NCBI GenBank assembly: GCA_014773175.1
Contig: VXCM01002004.1
Coordinates: 157,728-221,727 of the forward strand
From: Lucifuga dentata
Taxonomy: Eukaryota > Chordata > Actinopteri > Ophidiiformes > Bythitidae
Reading direction: 5' to 3'
Length of the DNA: 64,000 nt
The notes below the pieces were generated by a model. The model saw only the letters and a list, made by a program, of their open reading frames with translations. It ran no database searches and was not told the DNA's origin. A program made the translations under genes and the position numbers. Shown one piece after another: positions 11,539 through 23,088 of the stretch (the stretch's first letter is position 1; every line of letters starts with the position of its first letter).

Positions 11539-13330
11539 CACGGGAGACGCCTAGTCTGTGCCACAACTGGTTGGGAGGTCTCACTATTCTTTTACTTTTG
11601 AGAACCCCAAATGGTGTGTAGCAGTGCCCCTGTGATGCTTGTGAAGCTGAAGGGACGTCTAAGCGTAGGAGATGTGAAACGTGATCACACAATCTCTATC
11701 TTTCAGTCGTTGGAGAAGAGGAATGATTTGATTGTTTGGAGACAATGTCCCTCATCATCCTTAGACTTTGACATTACTGTTTTTTAAATGGGGTCTCATT
11801 CATTTTTTTGTGGACCTTTATTTGTTGCTGTGTTATTCACTGTGCAATGAGAATTTTTTTCCCCTAAACGCCTCGGGTAGGACTTTGCTGAACTCAGGAG
11901 ACGCGGATGTGGATGCGTGACATTCTCATTGTGTCTCACAAATAGAACTGATACAATGTCCTGACTTGAAGATTTGCTCCGCCAAGCAGCTGTCTCTGAG
12001 CCTTACTGTATTGCACACGGTAGCCATCGATTGGCTGCTGTTGGTTTAAATGTTTTTCTTTTTTATGATCACTGCACCTTCTTAAACACAGTTAACTTCT
12101 GCACCTACACTAAACTCACACTCAGTGCCATTTTGTTTTCAGTGAATAAGAAAGAGTGATTCCCTTCCTTTCGGTTTATTCTCCTTTAACTCCACTGTGA
12201 TTGGAGAAACGAGCCATTCAGTAATTGCCTCTAGAGGGCGATACCACTGATCCACCCAGTGAAAGCCTCTTGTCTTGACATCATCACCTTTCCCAGTGTA
12301 CCGTAATATTACTGAGGGTTTTTCAATACTGGGTTTGTTTTTGCACTGTGGGAATGAGCAGGAAGTCAAACCAGCAGGCTGAAGTCAGATCAGGAGGCCG
12401 TCTTGTTCCATTATCAGACTCAGCAGTTAAAATAAGTTGACATAAATCATCCTAAATTAGGATGCTGTACACTTAATAAAACTATATTTTGTGCCAATAA
12501 CTTTGTGGCCTTTCTGGCAAAAACAGCTGAACTTGTTGGTGGTCATCAGAAGTGATTACTGTATTGATATGGTTTCCACTGACTCTTATAATGGCCTGAA
12601 TATGATTTTTCAGTCTTTTTTTTTTTTTTTTANTTTTTTTTTTTTTTTTACATTACATTATGAAATTGTTTTTAATTATTGAGATTTTTGCCTCCAAAAT
12701 CTGCACCTCAGTGTCATACCTCTCGAGATCAAGAGTTATCGTTGCGTATGGCAAATTGATAAAAGGCTGAGGTATCGTTATTAGTCTTCCTTGTGCCTTT
12801 CAGACTTGTGAAACATGGATATATACATTATATAAACTATATACTGTACGCTTTGGGAACATATTTATGGACATGAACCGACAGCGATCATATCACAGTC
12901 CTGTTATGGCTGCATGATTTGGAGTCAATTTTATTCTGTATTTTTTGGATGCTGCAATCATAATCTGAAATTATTCCTTATTATGAAGTCCAAAACAAAT
13001 GGTTATTGAGATTTATCTGGATAATTGTCAAGATATCCAATTGTAGATATCCGAATTAACATACTGTACACAGGAATTAAGATTTGGTGCCTTTATTGCA
13101 ATAACAGTACATGTTATGTTTACTTTAAGAAAGCGTAGCCTCTTAAATGAGTAAAGGCACCTGCATGAAACCTGGATACAGTACTACTGTTTTTGTTTGC
13201 TTTAGTTCTGATGTTTGAATGTATGTGTCTTCTCATCAAACATGCTATTTTAAAGCCATTACAGCAATACTGACCAACTGTTTTTTTACTAAACGTTGAC
13301 CTGTCTTATGTCTAATAAAATGTATGAACT
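11539..13330 (+). other. stard3: probable stard3 3' untranslated region
   Basis: This AT-rich noncoding stretch follows the stop codon. AATAAA signals at 12475-12480 and 13314-13319 give two plausible 3' ends. A poly-T tract with an N at 12633 lies within it. Confidence 0.5.
13314..13319 (+). terminator. candidate distal stard3 polyadenylation signal
   Basis: AATAAA lies about 1.8 kb after the stop codon. A proximal alternative is at 12475-12480. Confidence 0.4.
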
Positions 13331-13402
13331 CAGACTGTTTTCCACTTTCAAACCTCTTTTAAAGTACAGATAAACCAGCTCATCAGGGTTCTAGTATTAT
13401 GT

Positions 13403-13621
13403 TATATATATATATATATATATAGATATAAAACCAATTAACATTACAGCAGTAATTGCGTTATTAATGTAATATTACTCTTTTTTTTTTTTTTTCCNTT
13501 TTTTTTTTTTTTTCCATATTTTCTGTGAAGGTATTAAATTTAACATATTGGTTATCACCTTATTTTCACATGCTGGATCTGAGGAAGTTTGATAGAGTGT
13601 GAGAGTGTGTGAGAGACTGAG

Positions 13622-13676
<55 letters not shown>

Positions 13677-13677
13677 G
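13403..13677. repeat. simple-repeat cluster: (TA)n, poly-T, (TG)n(AG)n
   Basis: A TA repeat near 13405-13424, a poly-T tract with an N at 13498, and a compound (TG)n-(AG)n microsatellite near 13625-13677. No gene is present. Confidence 0.9.
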
Positions 13678-13985
13678 TCCTAAGCAGGATGCACTTTGCT
13701 GAAAATATGGAAGCTTCTGCCGGCCAATCAGATTCAGTTTATCATAGCTGACAACATGATCTACAGCACATCTGCACAAAGCGTTTTAAGTGTTTTCTTT
13801 ACAACATGTTAATATTAGAAATCTTTTCCAGCTCATCTTCCTCAGCCTGCAGCAGGAGAAGCTGACAGTTGGTCTATGTAAAGATTAGGCTTGACATTTT
13901 CTGGTTATTCACACCAATATTCAAAATCTTTAACTTGAAAAGGCTGTTTGAAAAAGAGATAATCGATGGTTGTTAAGCAGTCTGA

Positions 13986-13991
13986 TTTATT
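13986..13991 (-). terminator. candidate minus-strand polyadenylation signal
   Basis: TTTATT on the plus strand reads AATAAA on the minus strand, about 210 bp beyond the stop of the candidate minus-strand exon at 14202-14345. Confidence 0.3.
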
Positions 13992-14201
13992 GAGAAATGC
14001 AAAGCAATCCATATATAGTTTCCTAATTCATTAGTAACCACATACAATATAATGTCATAATCCTAAAATCAATTAAAAACCAAAGCAGCTTGATGGTTAC
14101 AGTTGAGTGTGCCTTAGTAGGGATGTGTTGGCCTGAGGTAAAGCACAGAGCTAAGTACAAGAGAGCAGCTCACATGATTGTGCTGTGACTGTCTTCTGAG
14201 G

Positions 14202-14345
14202 CTATGGGGGTGTGAATCTATGTTTTTGCATGGATGAGAGCAGCGTCTCACTGCTCTCATTGTCCTCCATGTAAGGCTGGTGCAAGGAAACAAGCTTCAG
14301 GTCTTCATCTGGCTCAATATCTTGACCCAGACACTGGCTGGTGAC
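14202..14345 (-). CDS. candidate last exon of an unidentified minus-strand gene
   Basis: On the minus strand a T-rich tract ending CAG (acceptor at 14347-14346) opens a 47-codon frame that stops at TAG 14204-14202. It contains GQDIEPDEDLKLVSLHQPY and then EDNESSETLLSSM. The composition is hydrophilic and acidic with Ser/Leu-rich pieces, like a cytoplasmic tail, and unlike translated noncoding DNA. A minus-strand polyadenylation signal follows at 13986-13991. I do not recognise the family. No upstream exon could be linked: the melanoregulin-like gene occupies the DNA just beyond it on the other strand, so the remaining exons would have to interleave with it or lie past it. It may be a pseudo-exon. 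Confidence 0.4.
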   Translation of the reverse strand, partial: VTSQCLGQDIEPDEDLKLVSLHQPYMEDNESSETLLSSMQKHRFTPP

Positions 14346-14741
14346 CTGAAAAAAAAATTAAAAAGTCTGCTGGATGAGGATCCGTCGGGGTTTACTCAAA
14401 AAATGGGACTCTGAATATTAGAGTTTAAGGATCAGTGAGTTTTGCTTAGTCGTGTCTTGACCTGCTCGTTTATCTCCAGACCCTAAAATCTTTGTGTAAA
14501 TTGACGCTACATTCTCTTACTATGCCAAATATTTTCTGAAGTATTTCACAGGTGATGATTAAGGTTCCATTTCACTGGATGCTGTGAAGGACTCTTCAGG
14601 GAGATTGGACTTTGAGGTCATACGTGCGGTTAAGGCCAAATGCTGCTGGAATCTACGTTACCTGAGGAGCCGAAAAACATCTGATCTGCCTTTTGAAATC
14701 CTGAAGCACAAAGTTCACCTGGATTATTTGACTGTGAATCA

Positions 14742-17601
14742 ATGGGGTCAGCTTTCAATAAGTTCTGCCTGCAGTGCTGCTGCTGCTGCTGCATTACTGA
14801 AGATGATGAAGATGAAAAGCAGCCTTTAGTACCGTAAGAAGACACTAGATTACTCATTATATTTCATTAAATTATGATAGCATTGTATGTAATAACTTTT
14901 TGCTTGTGGGTGCGTGTTAACCACACAGTGAGGAACCATTGGCATATTTCAACCGTGAGGTCCAGAAGAGACGTGATGAGGAGACAAACCTGTGGAGTAC
15001 GCCAGGAGACCCCAGCCACTCGGAGAGAGAGGACGACCGGGCCCTTTACTCCCTGCTCCAGGCCAGGAATAAGACTCGCATGGGATCCACGGTACAAAAG
15101 CAGACATGATGTTTCGCTCATGAACATGAAGCTTGAAGGGTGTCTTCCTATGTTCCTGGGGTCCTATGTTGTCCAGCTTTATATAGCACAATAGAGCACA
15201 TAATGGGTTAGGGTTAGGGTTAGGGTCAGGGTCTGTTAACACACACTTAATGTGTGTTAACAGAATATTAAACTGGGGAACACAGGATCCTGGGAACATA
15301 GATACACCCCCAGCTGAAGGTGTACAAAAAGTGACAAATAAAATGCAAAAAAACAGAAGCAGGACAATGATCCACTTGTTCAATTAGTAGAGATTGAGAG
15401 TAGAAGAAACCCTTGTGAGAAAAGTCTACATGGTGTTGAAGGAGTATAGTTTAAATAGATTTATCTTTTCTTGTCTAAGGGTTATCGGCGTCTGAGTGTT
15501 GACATTGAGGCCATGAGACATACACGGCGAGAAGTCCGAGACAAATGGAGGACCATTCTGGAGAACTTAGGTGAGTCTGGCCAGATGAGACTGAGATGTT
15601 TGATAGGTTTTCACCTACAAATATGCAGCCACAAAAACTGTTTCCCTTCTTTCTATACCAGGTTTCATGGCTGAAGCAGACTCGCTGCTGACGGTGTCTG
15701 CCGGTGCCTCCCATGACTGCATGCACAACGCAGTAGCAGCACGTGAAATGCTGCAGATGCTGCACTCTGAGACGTCCATCTTCAGCACCAGAGAGCCGCC
15801 GCCTGAAAGATACCTGTTCATCCTGGTGAGAACACCAACAGAACTCACGTCCTTTTACAAAACCTGAGAGAGTCTTTGCTGTGACCTGGTGTTTAGAGTG
15901 GAATGACACCACTACTCTCTGTCTACCTAAAACTCTCACATGTAACCTTAAAGGACAATACTGACTATTTTCCATGTTTCAGCCTAATATTTTCAATTTT
16001 CATACACGTAACATTACTGACAATCATTTCCCAAAGCATACTACTGGAACGGTGAATTAAAAAATGTTTTTCCTACCTTCCAGACCGCCATTGGTTCAGT
16101 TCATTCTTTTGCTCTATTAAAACCAACTTGTTGACACTTGAAATGTTCTTGGGATAGGTAATCCATCATCGCAAACAAGACGTATATTCAAGTTTTTTCA
16201 GAGTTATGTAATTTTAGCATTTAAGTGCAATAAAAACGTGCAGTGAGTGTATGTCTCCACCAGAGAATATAGTCCCAAAAGAAGACCTGCCTTTATCGAA
16301 AAATTTAATCAACCGTGACTCCATAAGGCTGCGTAACTATTAGCAGGCTAAACATCAGTTTTTAAGGTGGGTGTATCACTTGAATATTTGATTTTGAAAG
16401 ATTAAGAGATTTTGAAAAAATATCAGGAAAGCTGATGTATGAAAATTGAATATATTAGGCTCAAACATGCGAAATGGCCGGTATGGTCCTTTAAAGGGAT
16501 ACTCCACCAAAAATCTATCTTTTCAGTGTCACGCACTCACTCCAAATAAGTTTGGAAGGTGACGCTAAGATGTTCGTAGCTTCATCATAATGGGAAAACT
16601 TGAATTCAATCTGTTACAATGGATCCCAAAGGGACAAAGAAGGTTCTCAAACTGTTTGTGCAGCATTAATCCACTTCTCCTCTGTTCACGCTTTGGCTCA
16701 GTACATACCAAACAATCATTTCACCAATCTTTTGCTATTGGAAGTGACATATTTAGCCACAAATTAGCGCAGCATTCTCTGTTTGAAATATGAGTGATGG
16801 ATGAGCTGATGGACAGTGGAGAAGTGGATGATGCTGCAGGACTGCTCTGAGAAGTTTCCGGAGAAGTAGAATATTCCAATGGTGAATCCATTGTAGACTG
16901 TCTCATTTTGGGAGGATTTGCACATTTAGCCTTCATTTCTCTAAAGGTCACACCTTCATAGGCTGCATCCTTTGAAGGAGGCAGTTCCTGAATAGCCAAA
17001 GCCAAAAGTACTAGACACTTTCTTAGTAAAGATTAGTTTTCCTGTACAGTTATGCTTATAAGGTCAGGAAATGGGTGAGCCTCTCTGGTGTCGGGGGTTA
17101 AGTTTATGATACATTTGTTTGTATTTCACTGATGTATATGATTCAAAAAATTAATGTAATATGGATTTCTTATCATTTTTAATTGCACAACAGAATAATT
17201 TATCAAATCCCAACCACTCATAGGTGAAGGCTTTCCCTCACCATGTGCCCCTTTACAACCCATATCCTGAAAATAAGCATCATGACATCATGAATTCATC
17301 ACCTCTCATTCCTCCTCACCTCTTCATAGGATTGTCTCATATACCTGGATATAGCTGAAGATTTTCTGGCAAAAGCAAAGCGTTTCTACCCACCTAGGGA
17401 TGATGACGATGATGAGGAGGAGAGCCCAGGGCTTGGCATAAACCTGCCGCTGCTGCTGGCCAGGATAGAGTCCATGAACACAGGGGGAGCTCACAGCGAG
17501 GGTNCCTGCCGCTGCTGCTGGCCAGGATAGAGTCCATGAACACAGGGGGAGCTCACAGCGAGGGTGAAAGCGATAGAGACGACAAAAGCCTGAGTGACTG
17601 A
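14742..17601 (+). CDS. melanoregulin-like protein, paralogue of MREG (one exon damaged by assembly)
   Basis: Melanoregulin is a small membrane-associated adaptor in melanosome and lysosome-related organelle transport. Five exons are seen: 14742-14833, 14929-15091, 15480-15570, 15662-15825 and 17330-17601. Removing the duplicated 62 nt in exon 5 leaves about 239 residues (human MREG 214). The N terminus has C9 and then six consecutive cysteines (C12-C17), the expected palmitoylation cluster, as in MREG. Conserved family blocks follow: NLWSTPGDPSHSE, RREVRDKWRTILENLGF, EADSLLTVSA, and ERYLFILDCLIYLDIAEDF. The C terminus is acidic and Ser/Asp-rich. A single N at 17504 with a repeated 61-bp block breaks the frame in exon 5. 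It lies in the same orientation as stard3 and tcap. Sequence divergence from MREG suggests a paralogue rather than the orthologue. Confidence 0.88.
15205..15232. repeat. short interstitial TTAGGG repeat
   Basis: Three tandem GGGTTA units and a degenerate fourth lie within an intron of the melanoregulin-like gene. A two-unit stretch also occurs near 23742-23757. These are too short to indicate a fused telomere. Confidence 0.8.
15948..16494. mobile_element. TTAAAGGACC element, copy 2 (in melanoregulin-like intron 4)
   Basis: It begins TTAAAGGACAATACTGACTA and ends GGTATGGTCCTTTAA, with internal blocks shared with the copies at 8967, 24161 and 26498 (for example CCTACCTTCCAGACCGCCAT and TTGATTTTGAAAGATTAAGA). 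It is about 547 bp and has no open frame. It lies in the intron before the last exon and abuts another repeat that starts TTAAAGGGATACTCCACC at 16491. Confidence 0.82.
16491..17010. repeat. probable second repeat element beginning TTAAAGGGATACTCC
   Basis: The left end, starting TTAAAGGGATACTCCACCAA, shares its TTAA with the end of the neighbouring element and resembles dispersed fish repeats. I cannot find a matching right end, so this is a fragment or its limits are unclear. A minus-strand open frame at 16721-17005 (94 codons, Ser/Pro-rich middle) lies in it. I do not recognise that frame, and it could be transposon-derived. Confidence 0.4.
17443..17565. repeat. assembly overlap duplicated inside a coding exon (N 17504)
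   Basis: 61 bp (17443-17503) recur exactly at 17505-17565. With the N this inserts 62 nt, which shifts the frame of the last melanoregulin-like exon. Dropping one copy restores an open frame to TGA 17599-17601. Confidence 0.93.
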
Positions 17602-19932
17602 TCCCAAGACCCACCAGCTGCAATGATAATTGACAGAAGGCAGGGGGCAGTAGTCATCAACACTGGAGACATGGATGAAACGAGCGTATTGTTCTTACCT
17701 TCAAGTGTCTGTTCCTTCATGGAATTTTAGGCTAAATATTGTCTCCTTTCTATCCCATCCACACTGCTTGATTCTTGTTCTGTTTTCTTTGGAGAGTTTC
17801 TGATATGGTTTAGCAGAATTTCAGGTGATTCTTACACTCAACTCAATTACACTCAATCAACATTTTGTTCATTGTTTAGCTCTGAAGCTGGGTAGTAATG
17901 TTCCTTTGAGCAGAGCCTCATGTCTCATGATTACCAGCAGTGATTCATTCAATCACACGGTTTCCTCTTAAACATTATTCAGATGGGCGAAATCAGTCAC
18001 TGAATAAAGGCCCAGAAATCAGATTTAAGGTTTCTCTTAGTTCTCACAAGATATGTGGTATAAGTATGTGTTGGTTAACTGATGTGTTTAACACATTACG
18101 ACTATGGCTTGAAACATTTTGGAAGACAGCGAATGAGAATGCAGCGTAGATGAAGATGTAACGGTTGGGGTGTGACCAGGGTGACTTTCAGGTTAAGTAT
18201 GTGAGGATGTTTTTGCTTCAAGCAAAATGCTGAAAAAGTGAAATATGTTTGATCTCATGTGGCAGTTTGTGTATGTGCTCTGGTGTGCAGTTCATGTTGA
18301 AATAAAAATGGCTGAAGCTTACTGTGTGCATTGTGTCACATGTTGCAGAATTGCATGCTGTGGTTAACTGATTCCCTCGGGCTGCCTGAAGTGATGTTAT
18401 ATGGAGTTCTACTTACTCACAGGATTACACTCAAGACAAAGAATAAAAGTTGCATGGCTATCAGCAGTCCAAAACTTTAAAAGATTTGCTGTGTATCAGA
18501 AAAGCGAGTACTGATGGCAGGGGGCAAGCATTCGTTTGAAGTGGATGACAAGGATACTTCTTAAGTCGATCTGAACGTCCTCACATGGCTGGCCGGCTGT
18601 GTACCAATGGCTGGCTTACATCATGATCCACATAATAAAACCGCAAATCCTAGCCTGGTGAGGCCTGTCCGGCTTCTCACCATCCCACAGGGATACATGG
18701 TGATGATAATGTTTTGTTGATCAGCTGTTTGTTGTTGTTGTTATGTAAGCGAGACTGGGCCTGGTTGCACAGCGGCACACACATGCACAAATAACTGGTA
18801 ACACTTGACTGGGTCCACAAGATTAAAATTGTATTACAGAATCCATAAAAAGAATCAAGAGAAAATTAAATTGCACTCATTCTTCTACCTGTTACCCAAA
18901 CACACCGTGTCAGACTGTGTAGGAAGCTCCTCTCTGTCCTCCCACTTTTCATTACAGTGTCACCAAAAATCCAACTTATGTTGCCTTATTTACCTCCACC
19001 TGACAGGCCGAGGCTTTATGCTGCAATTGCCCTTCTCCCTCTCTCCCTCCCACTCTCCATCTCTTTTCTGGTGACAGCTCATTTAAATGTCACTTTCCAG
19101 CAGCTGTGTCAGTGTGGTTATGTAACACAAAGTTGTTCCCGGCAGAGCCTGGGCTGGTGCGGGTGAAGGGATGAGGACACGGGTTGATCATCATGACAGG
19201 GCTCACCTTCATCGCTGTTCACCTTTACACACACCCCCACGCCCCAGCTTCATTTATATCGCAACAGCATGACTCACCCAGAAACAGTGAAGAGGTGAAA
19301 GTCACCATCAGTCCTGTCTGCTATACTCTAACCACTGTTGTGTGAGTGTGTGTGTGTCCAGTTTTAGCTTGTAAATATGTGAACACCTAAACTCATGAAG
19401 TGTATGTGTGTATGTGGTATCTCCTCCAGTTTAGAGCCTGATTTCTTAATGCCTAGTACATTTTAAAAAGATATGACCTCAACGCTGAAGTATACATTGC
19501 GGAGTGACTTACTAGGTTTCTGAAATGGCATGTCATGGTTGCTATAGCTTCATAAAACAACTCCAAGAATCCTTACGGTGCTTGTGGGCTCACATTCTCC
19601 AAGCGCAATGTCACCCGGTTGAAAAGTTACAGAAAGGAAATATTGCAGTACATGGCAGGCAGAAGGAAAATAGCAATGAGCTGTTTTAGAAATGTTGAAC
19701 ACACAATACTTAGTCAATAGTCACAATATTGTTATTGGAACAAAATCATGATAAGCACATTAAAAAAAATATGCTAATAAATGTGATTGATTAGGCTACT
19801 TGTCATAGAGATTATCTAATTTTATGCTGTGTGTGTGATATCTGTCATCTGATGGTATCAGGGCCTGATGTGGATGGATGAGTCAGAGACGGAGACTGGT
19901 AGTAACATTACACCACCAGACGACTGGCAGAG

Positions 19933-20000
<68 letters not shown>

Positions 20001-20700
20001 ATACAGCATTTCACAGTCTGTAACTTGAGTTGGTTATGGCTTGCATGCTTCCGTGTCACCATGGTAATGAATCACCAGGGATGGAGCAGTCAGCGCTACT
20101 GCGAGGCAGCACACTGTAACGCCATTTAATGAGGGGGTTTGATGTTGTCACAAAGTGCAGCTGTTGCATGAACTTGAGTTGTGTTGTGAATACAAAGTCA
20201 GCAGGATATGATGGAGCCGCTCTGTAAAGTTCTGTTGCTTTTCACTTTTTTATCTCCGAGTGACAGATGTGTCGTCTACCTTTTGTTCATGTAAAACAGC
20301 CATGTTGTTGACAGCGTGGAATTATGTTTTACAAAATTAGCATTGGGCCGCAAGTGGCTCAGTATACATCAAGGCCAAAATCCAATTAAGATTCTTTTTT
20401 AAAGACCAAAGCCCATGTGTGCATGTTTGTCTACATGTTTAAATCATCTCAATATAGAGTGTCGCCATGTGTGCAGAGTGATTGTTATCCCAGCTGAAGT
20501 AGAAAGAGCTGGGCTGAATAATTACTGAGGTGAACTGGTTTGCAGCCTGAGAATCAGGGGATTTTCAGGCCAATTACCCTCATCCCCTCCTCAGAGTCAC
20601 ATCCAGTTCTCTGGGAATGAGACAGGGAACACTTGGTGTTGGATGTCAGCACACACTGATTGTAGAGTGACAACACGGATCAGAAATAGCAACAGTACGT
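17602..20700. other. intergenic DNA between the melanoregulin-like gene and tcap
   Basis: No coding exon is recognised. An AATAAA at 18301-18306 is a plausible 3' end for the melanoregulin-like transcript. A compound (TG)n-(AG)n microsatellite lies near 19932-19999. CAGCTG E-boxes at 20158-20163 and 20491-20496 fall within the upstream region of tcap. Confidence 0.6.
18301..18306 (+). terminator. candidate polyadenylation signal, melanoregulin-like gene
   Basis: AATAAA lies 700 bp after the stop codon at 17601, and no other plus-strand gene intervenes. Confidence 0.4.
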
Positions 20701-20701
20701 C

Positions 20702-20746
20702 TATAAAAGTCATGGAGAGAGACTCAAGCCCAGACATAGACAGCTG
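20702..20746 (+). promoter_or_regulatory. tcap: tcap core promoter: TATA box and E-box
   Basis: TATAAAAG at 20702-20709 lies 218 bp upstream of the tcap ATG, with a CAGCTG E-box at 20741-20746 and two more upstream (20158, 20491). A TATA box with MyoD-type E-boxes fits a striated-muscle gene. The start of transcription would fall near 20730. Confidence 0.55.
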
Positions 20747-20926
20747 AAAGATAGAAAGACAGTGGAAGTCTGGGAGGAAAGGAGGGATAACAGCCAACAG
20801 AAGCATCACTTTGGGCAAACATCCCCACAGACAGCTATCAGACTCGATCTACAGGCTGAACCCGAGGCAACAAAACTGACCAGCAAGTCCAGACCCATTG
20901 GAGGTGATAAGACTGACACTGATAGG

Positions 20927-21785
20927 ATGATGCCAATCTGTACCATTCTTGAGAAGCAGAACGGGGTGGTGGTGGGAGCCAAGTTGACCTGCAGCGTCCG
21001 GGAGGAGAGCAAGGCTCAGAGGGAGAGTTACAGCGCTGACTGGAACAGCATCTGTCTGAAAACTCAACCCCAGGAGAGGTAGGAGCTTATAGACCATCAG
21101 AAAAGCCAGTTATGGAAGAAGTACTTAAGTAAAGCACTTGAATAAAAAGTATCCTGCAATCAATTAATATTAGATACTAATAGCAGCTACTTTTAAGTTT
21201 GATGAGTATCATTTGAAATCTTTCTTATCATCATAAGATGTGGACTGATATCTACTCGGTGATCTCATCAATTTTAGAACTCTTGGTAGAGATATTTTCA
21301 TTGTAGAAGGCAATTGCAGTCTAATTAAGCAAGTAAATCTGTAGTTCTCGCTGTAGTTCTCCCACTGACTTATGTTTCTTTCTGATGCTTGCAGGCAGAC
21401 AATGAACATGAAAGATGATTCTCGTAGGGAGACTCTGTCCCGACAGTGGCAGGCTCATTCCCTGATACAGTCCTGCCCCTCTGGTGTCTTCAGAGTGGGC
21501 ACTGTGGAAAGAGGGGTGAGGGAGCACCAGCTGCTACCAAAGAGAAACACCCTTCCTTTGCCCATCTTCATCCCCGCAGAGCTTGGCATCAGGCTCGGCC
21601 GTGGCACCCCGCACACTGAGGAGGACCTGCAGCCCTTCCCCACCCCAGATGGGGTCTGTCCCAGCAAGAGGACCGTGGACGAGATCACGAAAGACCTCCC
21701 TCCTGTCAAGCCGACCCTCATGGAATTCTCCAAATCAGCCATAGTGTTGGGGCGTTCCATGTCACAGGAAGCCCAGAGAGGGTGA
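20927..21785 (+). CDS. tcap: telethonin (titin-cap), complete in two exons
   Basis: Telethonin caps the N-terminal Ig domains of two titin molecules at the sarcomere Z-disc. There are two exons, 20927-21078 and 21395-21785, as in mammals. Joined they give 180 residues (human 167). The family is recognised by ADWNSICLKTQP, HQLLPKRNTLPLPIFIPAELG, VDEITKDLPPV and a C terminus RSMSQEAQRG that matches the human one. The SMSQEAQRG tail holds the serines phosphorylated in mammals (established for the family, inferred here). The first in-frame ATG is 20927, immediately followed by a second at 20930; either may be used. The N terminus (PICTILEKQN onward) is longer than in human. In mammals tcap is followed by PNMT, PGAP3 and ERBB2, but none of these is seen here. 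Confidence 0.96.
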
Positions 21786-22529
21786 AAAGCCGAAGGATGA
21801 AGAGAGGGTGGGGATGTTAGGAAGAGACAAGAAGGATAACAGATGGGAAAGGATAGTCATGGGGCAGAGCTTGTCAGAAAAAAGCATGAGAGGATGTATA
21901 TAGATTTATCTCTAGTGACATTCATGTACTAGATAAAGTAGATCTTTAGCACTAACTGTGTGTCTATCCCATCTTAGTAAACACAACACCAGGTAAATGT
22001 CATGCTTTGTCATTGGTCAGTGGTATTCGAAATGGTTACGTGAAGGCATTCGCAATGTGATGGAGAGACAAATGTGTGTTCTCAGCTGTGCCATGGGCTA
22101 ATCTCTGCTGCCTGGAGAAGACAGCCTGGCTGGCCATGTCATGTCTGCTGATAACTCAATAGACTCACTGTGATTCCATTTGCATCAAGTGACACAGGCC
22201 AAATGACATGAAGAGCGGCTGTCAGGGATTATGGTGTGCATTGGTGCATACTAGAATTATGGTTTATACCGGTAATAGATGGTACAGATATGTATGACAC
22301 AGAAAGTGACAGATAGAAAATGACATGCAGGAGGGAGAAATTGGAAAGAGTGTTACTTTCATAGTAATTCTGAGATCCATTCACTTTTAACTAGACAACC
22401 AAGTTTTATCTACAGTAGCTTTGACTAGTAGAAGTCAATTTTCAGTTAAATTTTATGGAGCTCAGTTGTGGAACTATTACTCTCACTTGTTGAGATCTTC
22501 ACCTTGTTTGAATTTTTATAAACACAATT

Positions 22530-22658
22530 TGAAAAGTATGTTAACATCTCTCTGTTAGTTTTATTGTTGGGGTGTTTTTTTTTTTCTGTGGTANTGAAAA
22601 GTATGTTAACATCTCTCTGTTAGTTTTATTGTTGGGGTGTTTTTTTTTTTCTGTGGTA
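22530..22658. repeat. assembly overlap duplicated around N 22594
   Basis: 64 bp (22530-22593) are repeated exactly at 22595-22658. Confidence 0.9.
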
Positions 22659-22957
22659 TTGTATATGTGTTAAAATGTGGGTTTCCTAGGTGGAGGCCTT
22701 GGATAAGCCGAGTCGGCCTTTGTCTCCTCCAGCACATTGTTGATATTACATATGTTGTGTGTTGTGTTTTGATAAATTGTGCTAAATAAATAAAAAATAA
22801 ATAAATCAATAAAGATGGAGGGAGGAGTGGAGTGATGAAGGGGTGGAGGGGTCAGGGAACATACCTTGGCTTCCACACTCCAGTGTTTCCCAGTGGAGAG
22901 CTGGTCAGCCTCCAGGACTCTAGAAGCTACTGACAGTCTCTCATCCCCGCAGCCAAA

Positions 22958-22975
22958 AGCAGGAAGCTAGACATA

Positions 22976-23014
<39 letters not shown>

Positions 23015-23041
23015 TTTGTATCNAGCAGGAAGCTAGACATA

Positions 23042-23080
<39 letters not shown>

Positions 23081-23088
23081 TTTGTATC
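22958..23088. repeat. assembly overlap duplicated around N 23023, with (TG)16
   Basis: 65 bp (22958-23022), including a (TG)16 microsatellite, are repeated at 23024-23088. The two TG arrays are the same length, as expected for one locus assembled twice. Confidence 0.9.

Noticed and set aside
15205..15232. Telomere-like TTAGGG repeats suggesting a chromosome fusion
   Set aside because: There are only about three units within an intron. Real fusion sites carry much longer arrays, and a second two-unit stretch near 23742 shows such short runs occur by chance.
14949..15383. 144-codon minus-strand open frame
   Set aside because: It is antisense to exon 2 of the melanoregulin-like gene and includes translated TTAGGG repeats. 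It has no independent support.
15475..15975. 166-codon minus-strand open frame
   Set aside because: It is antisense to exons 3 and 4 of the melanoregulin-like gene, whose plus-strand frame has clear homology.
16721..17005. 94-codon minus-strand frame as a gene in the melanoregulin-like intron
   Set aside because: It lies in a dispersed repeat and has no splice or homology support that I can see. It is kept only as part of a repeat entry.
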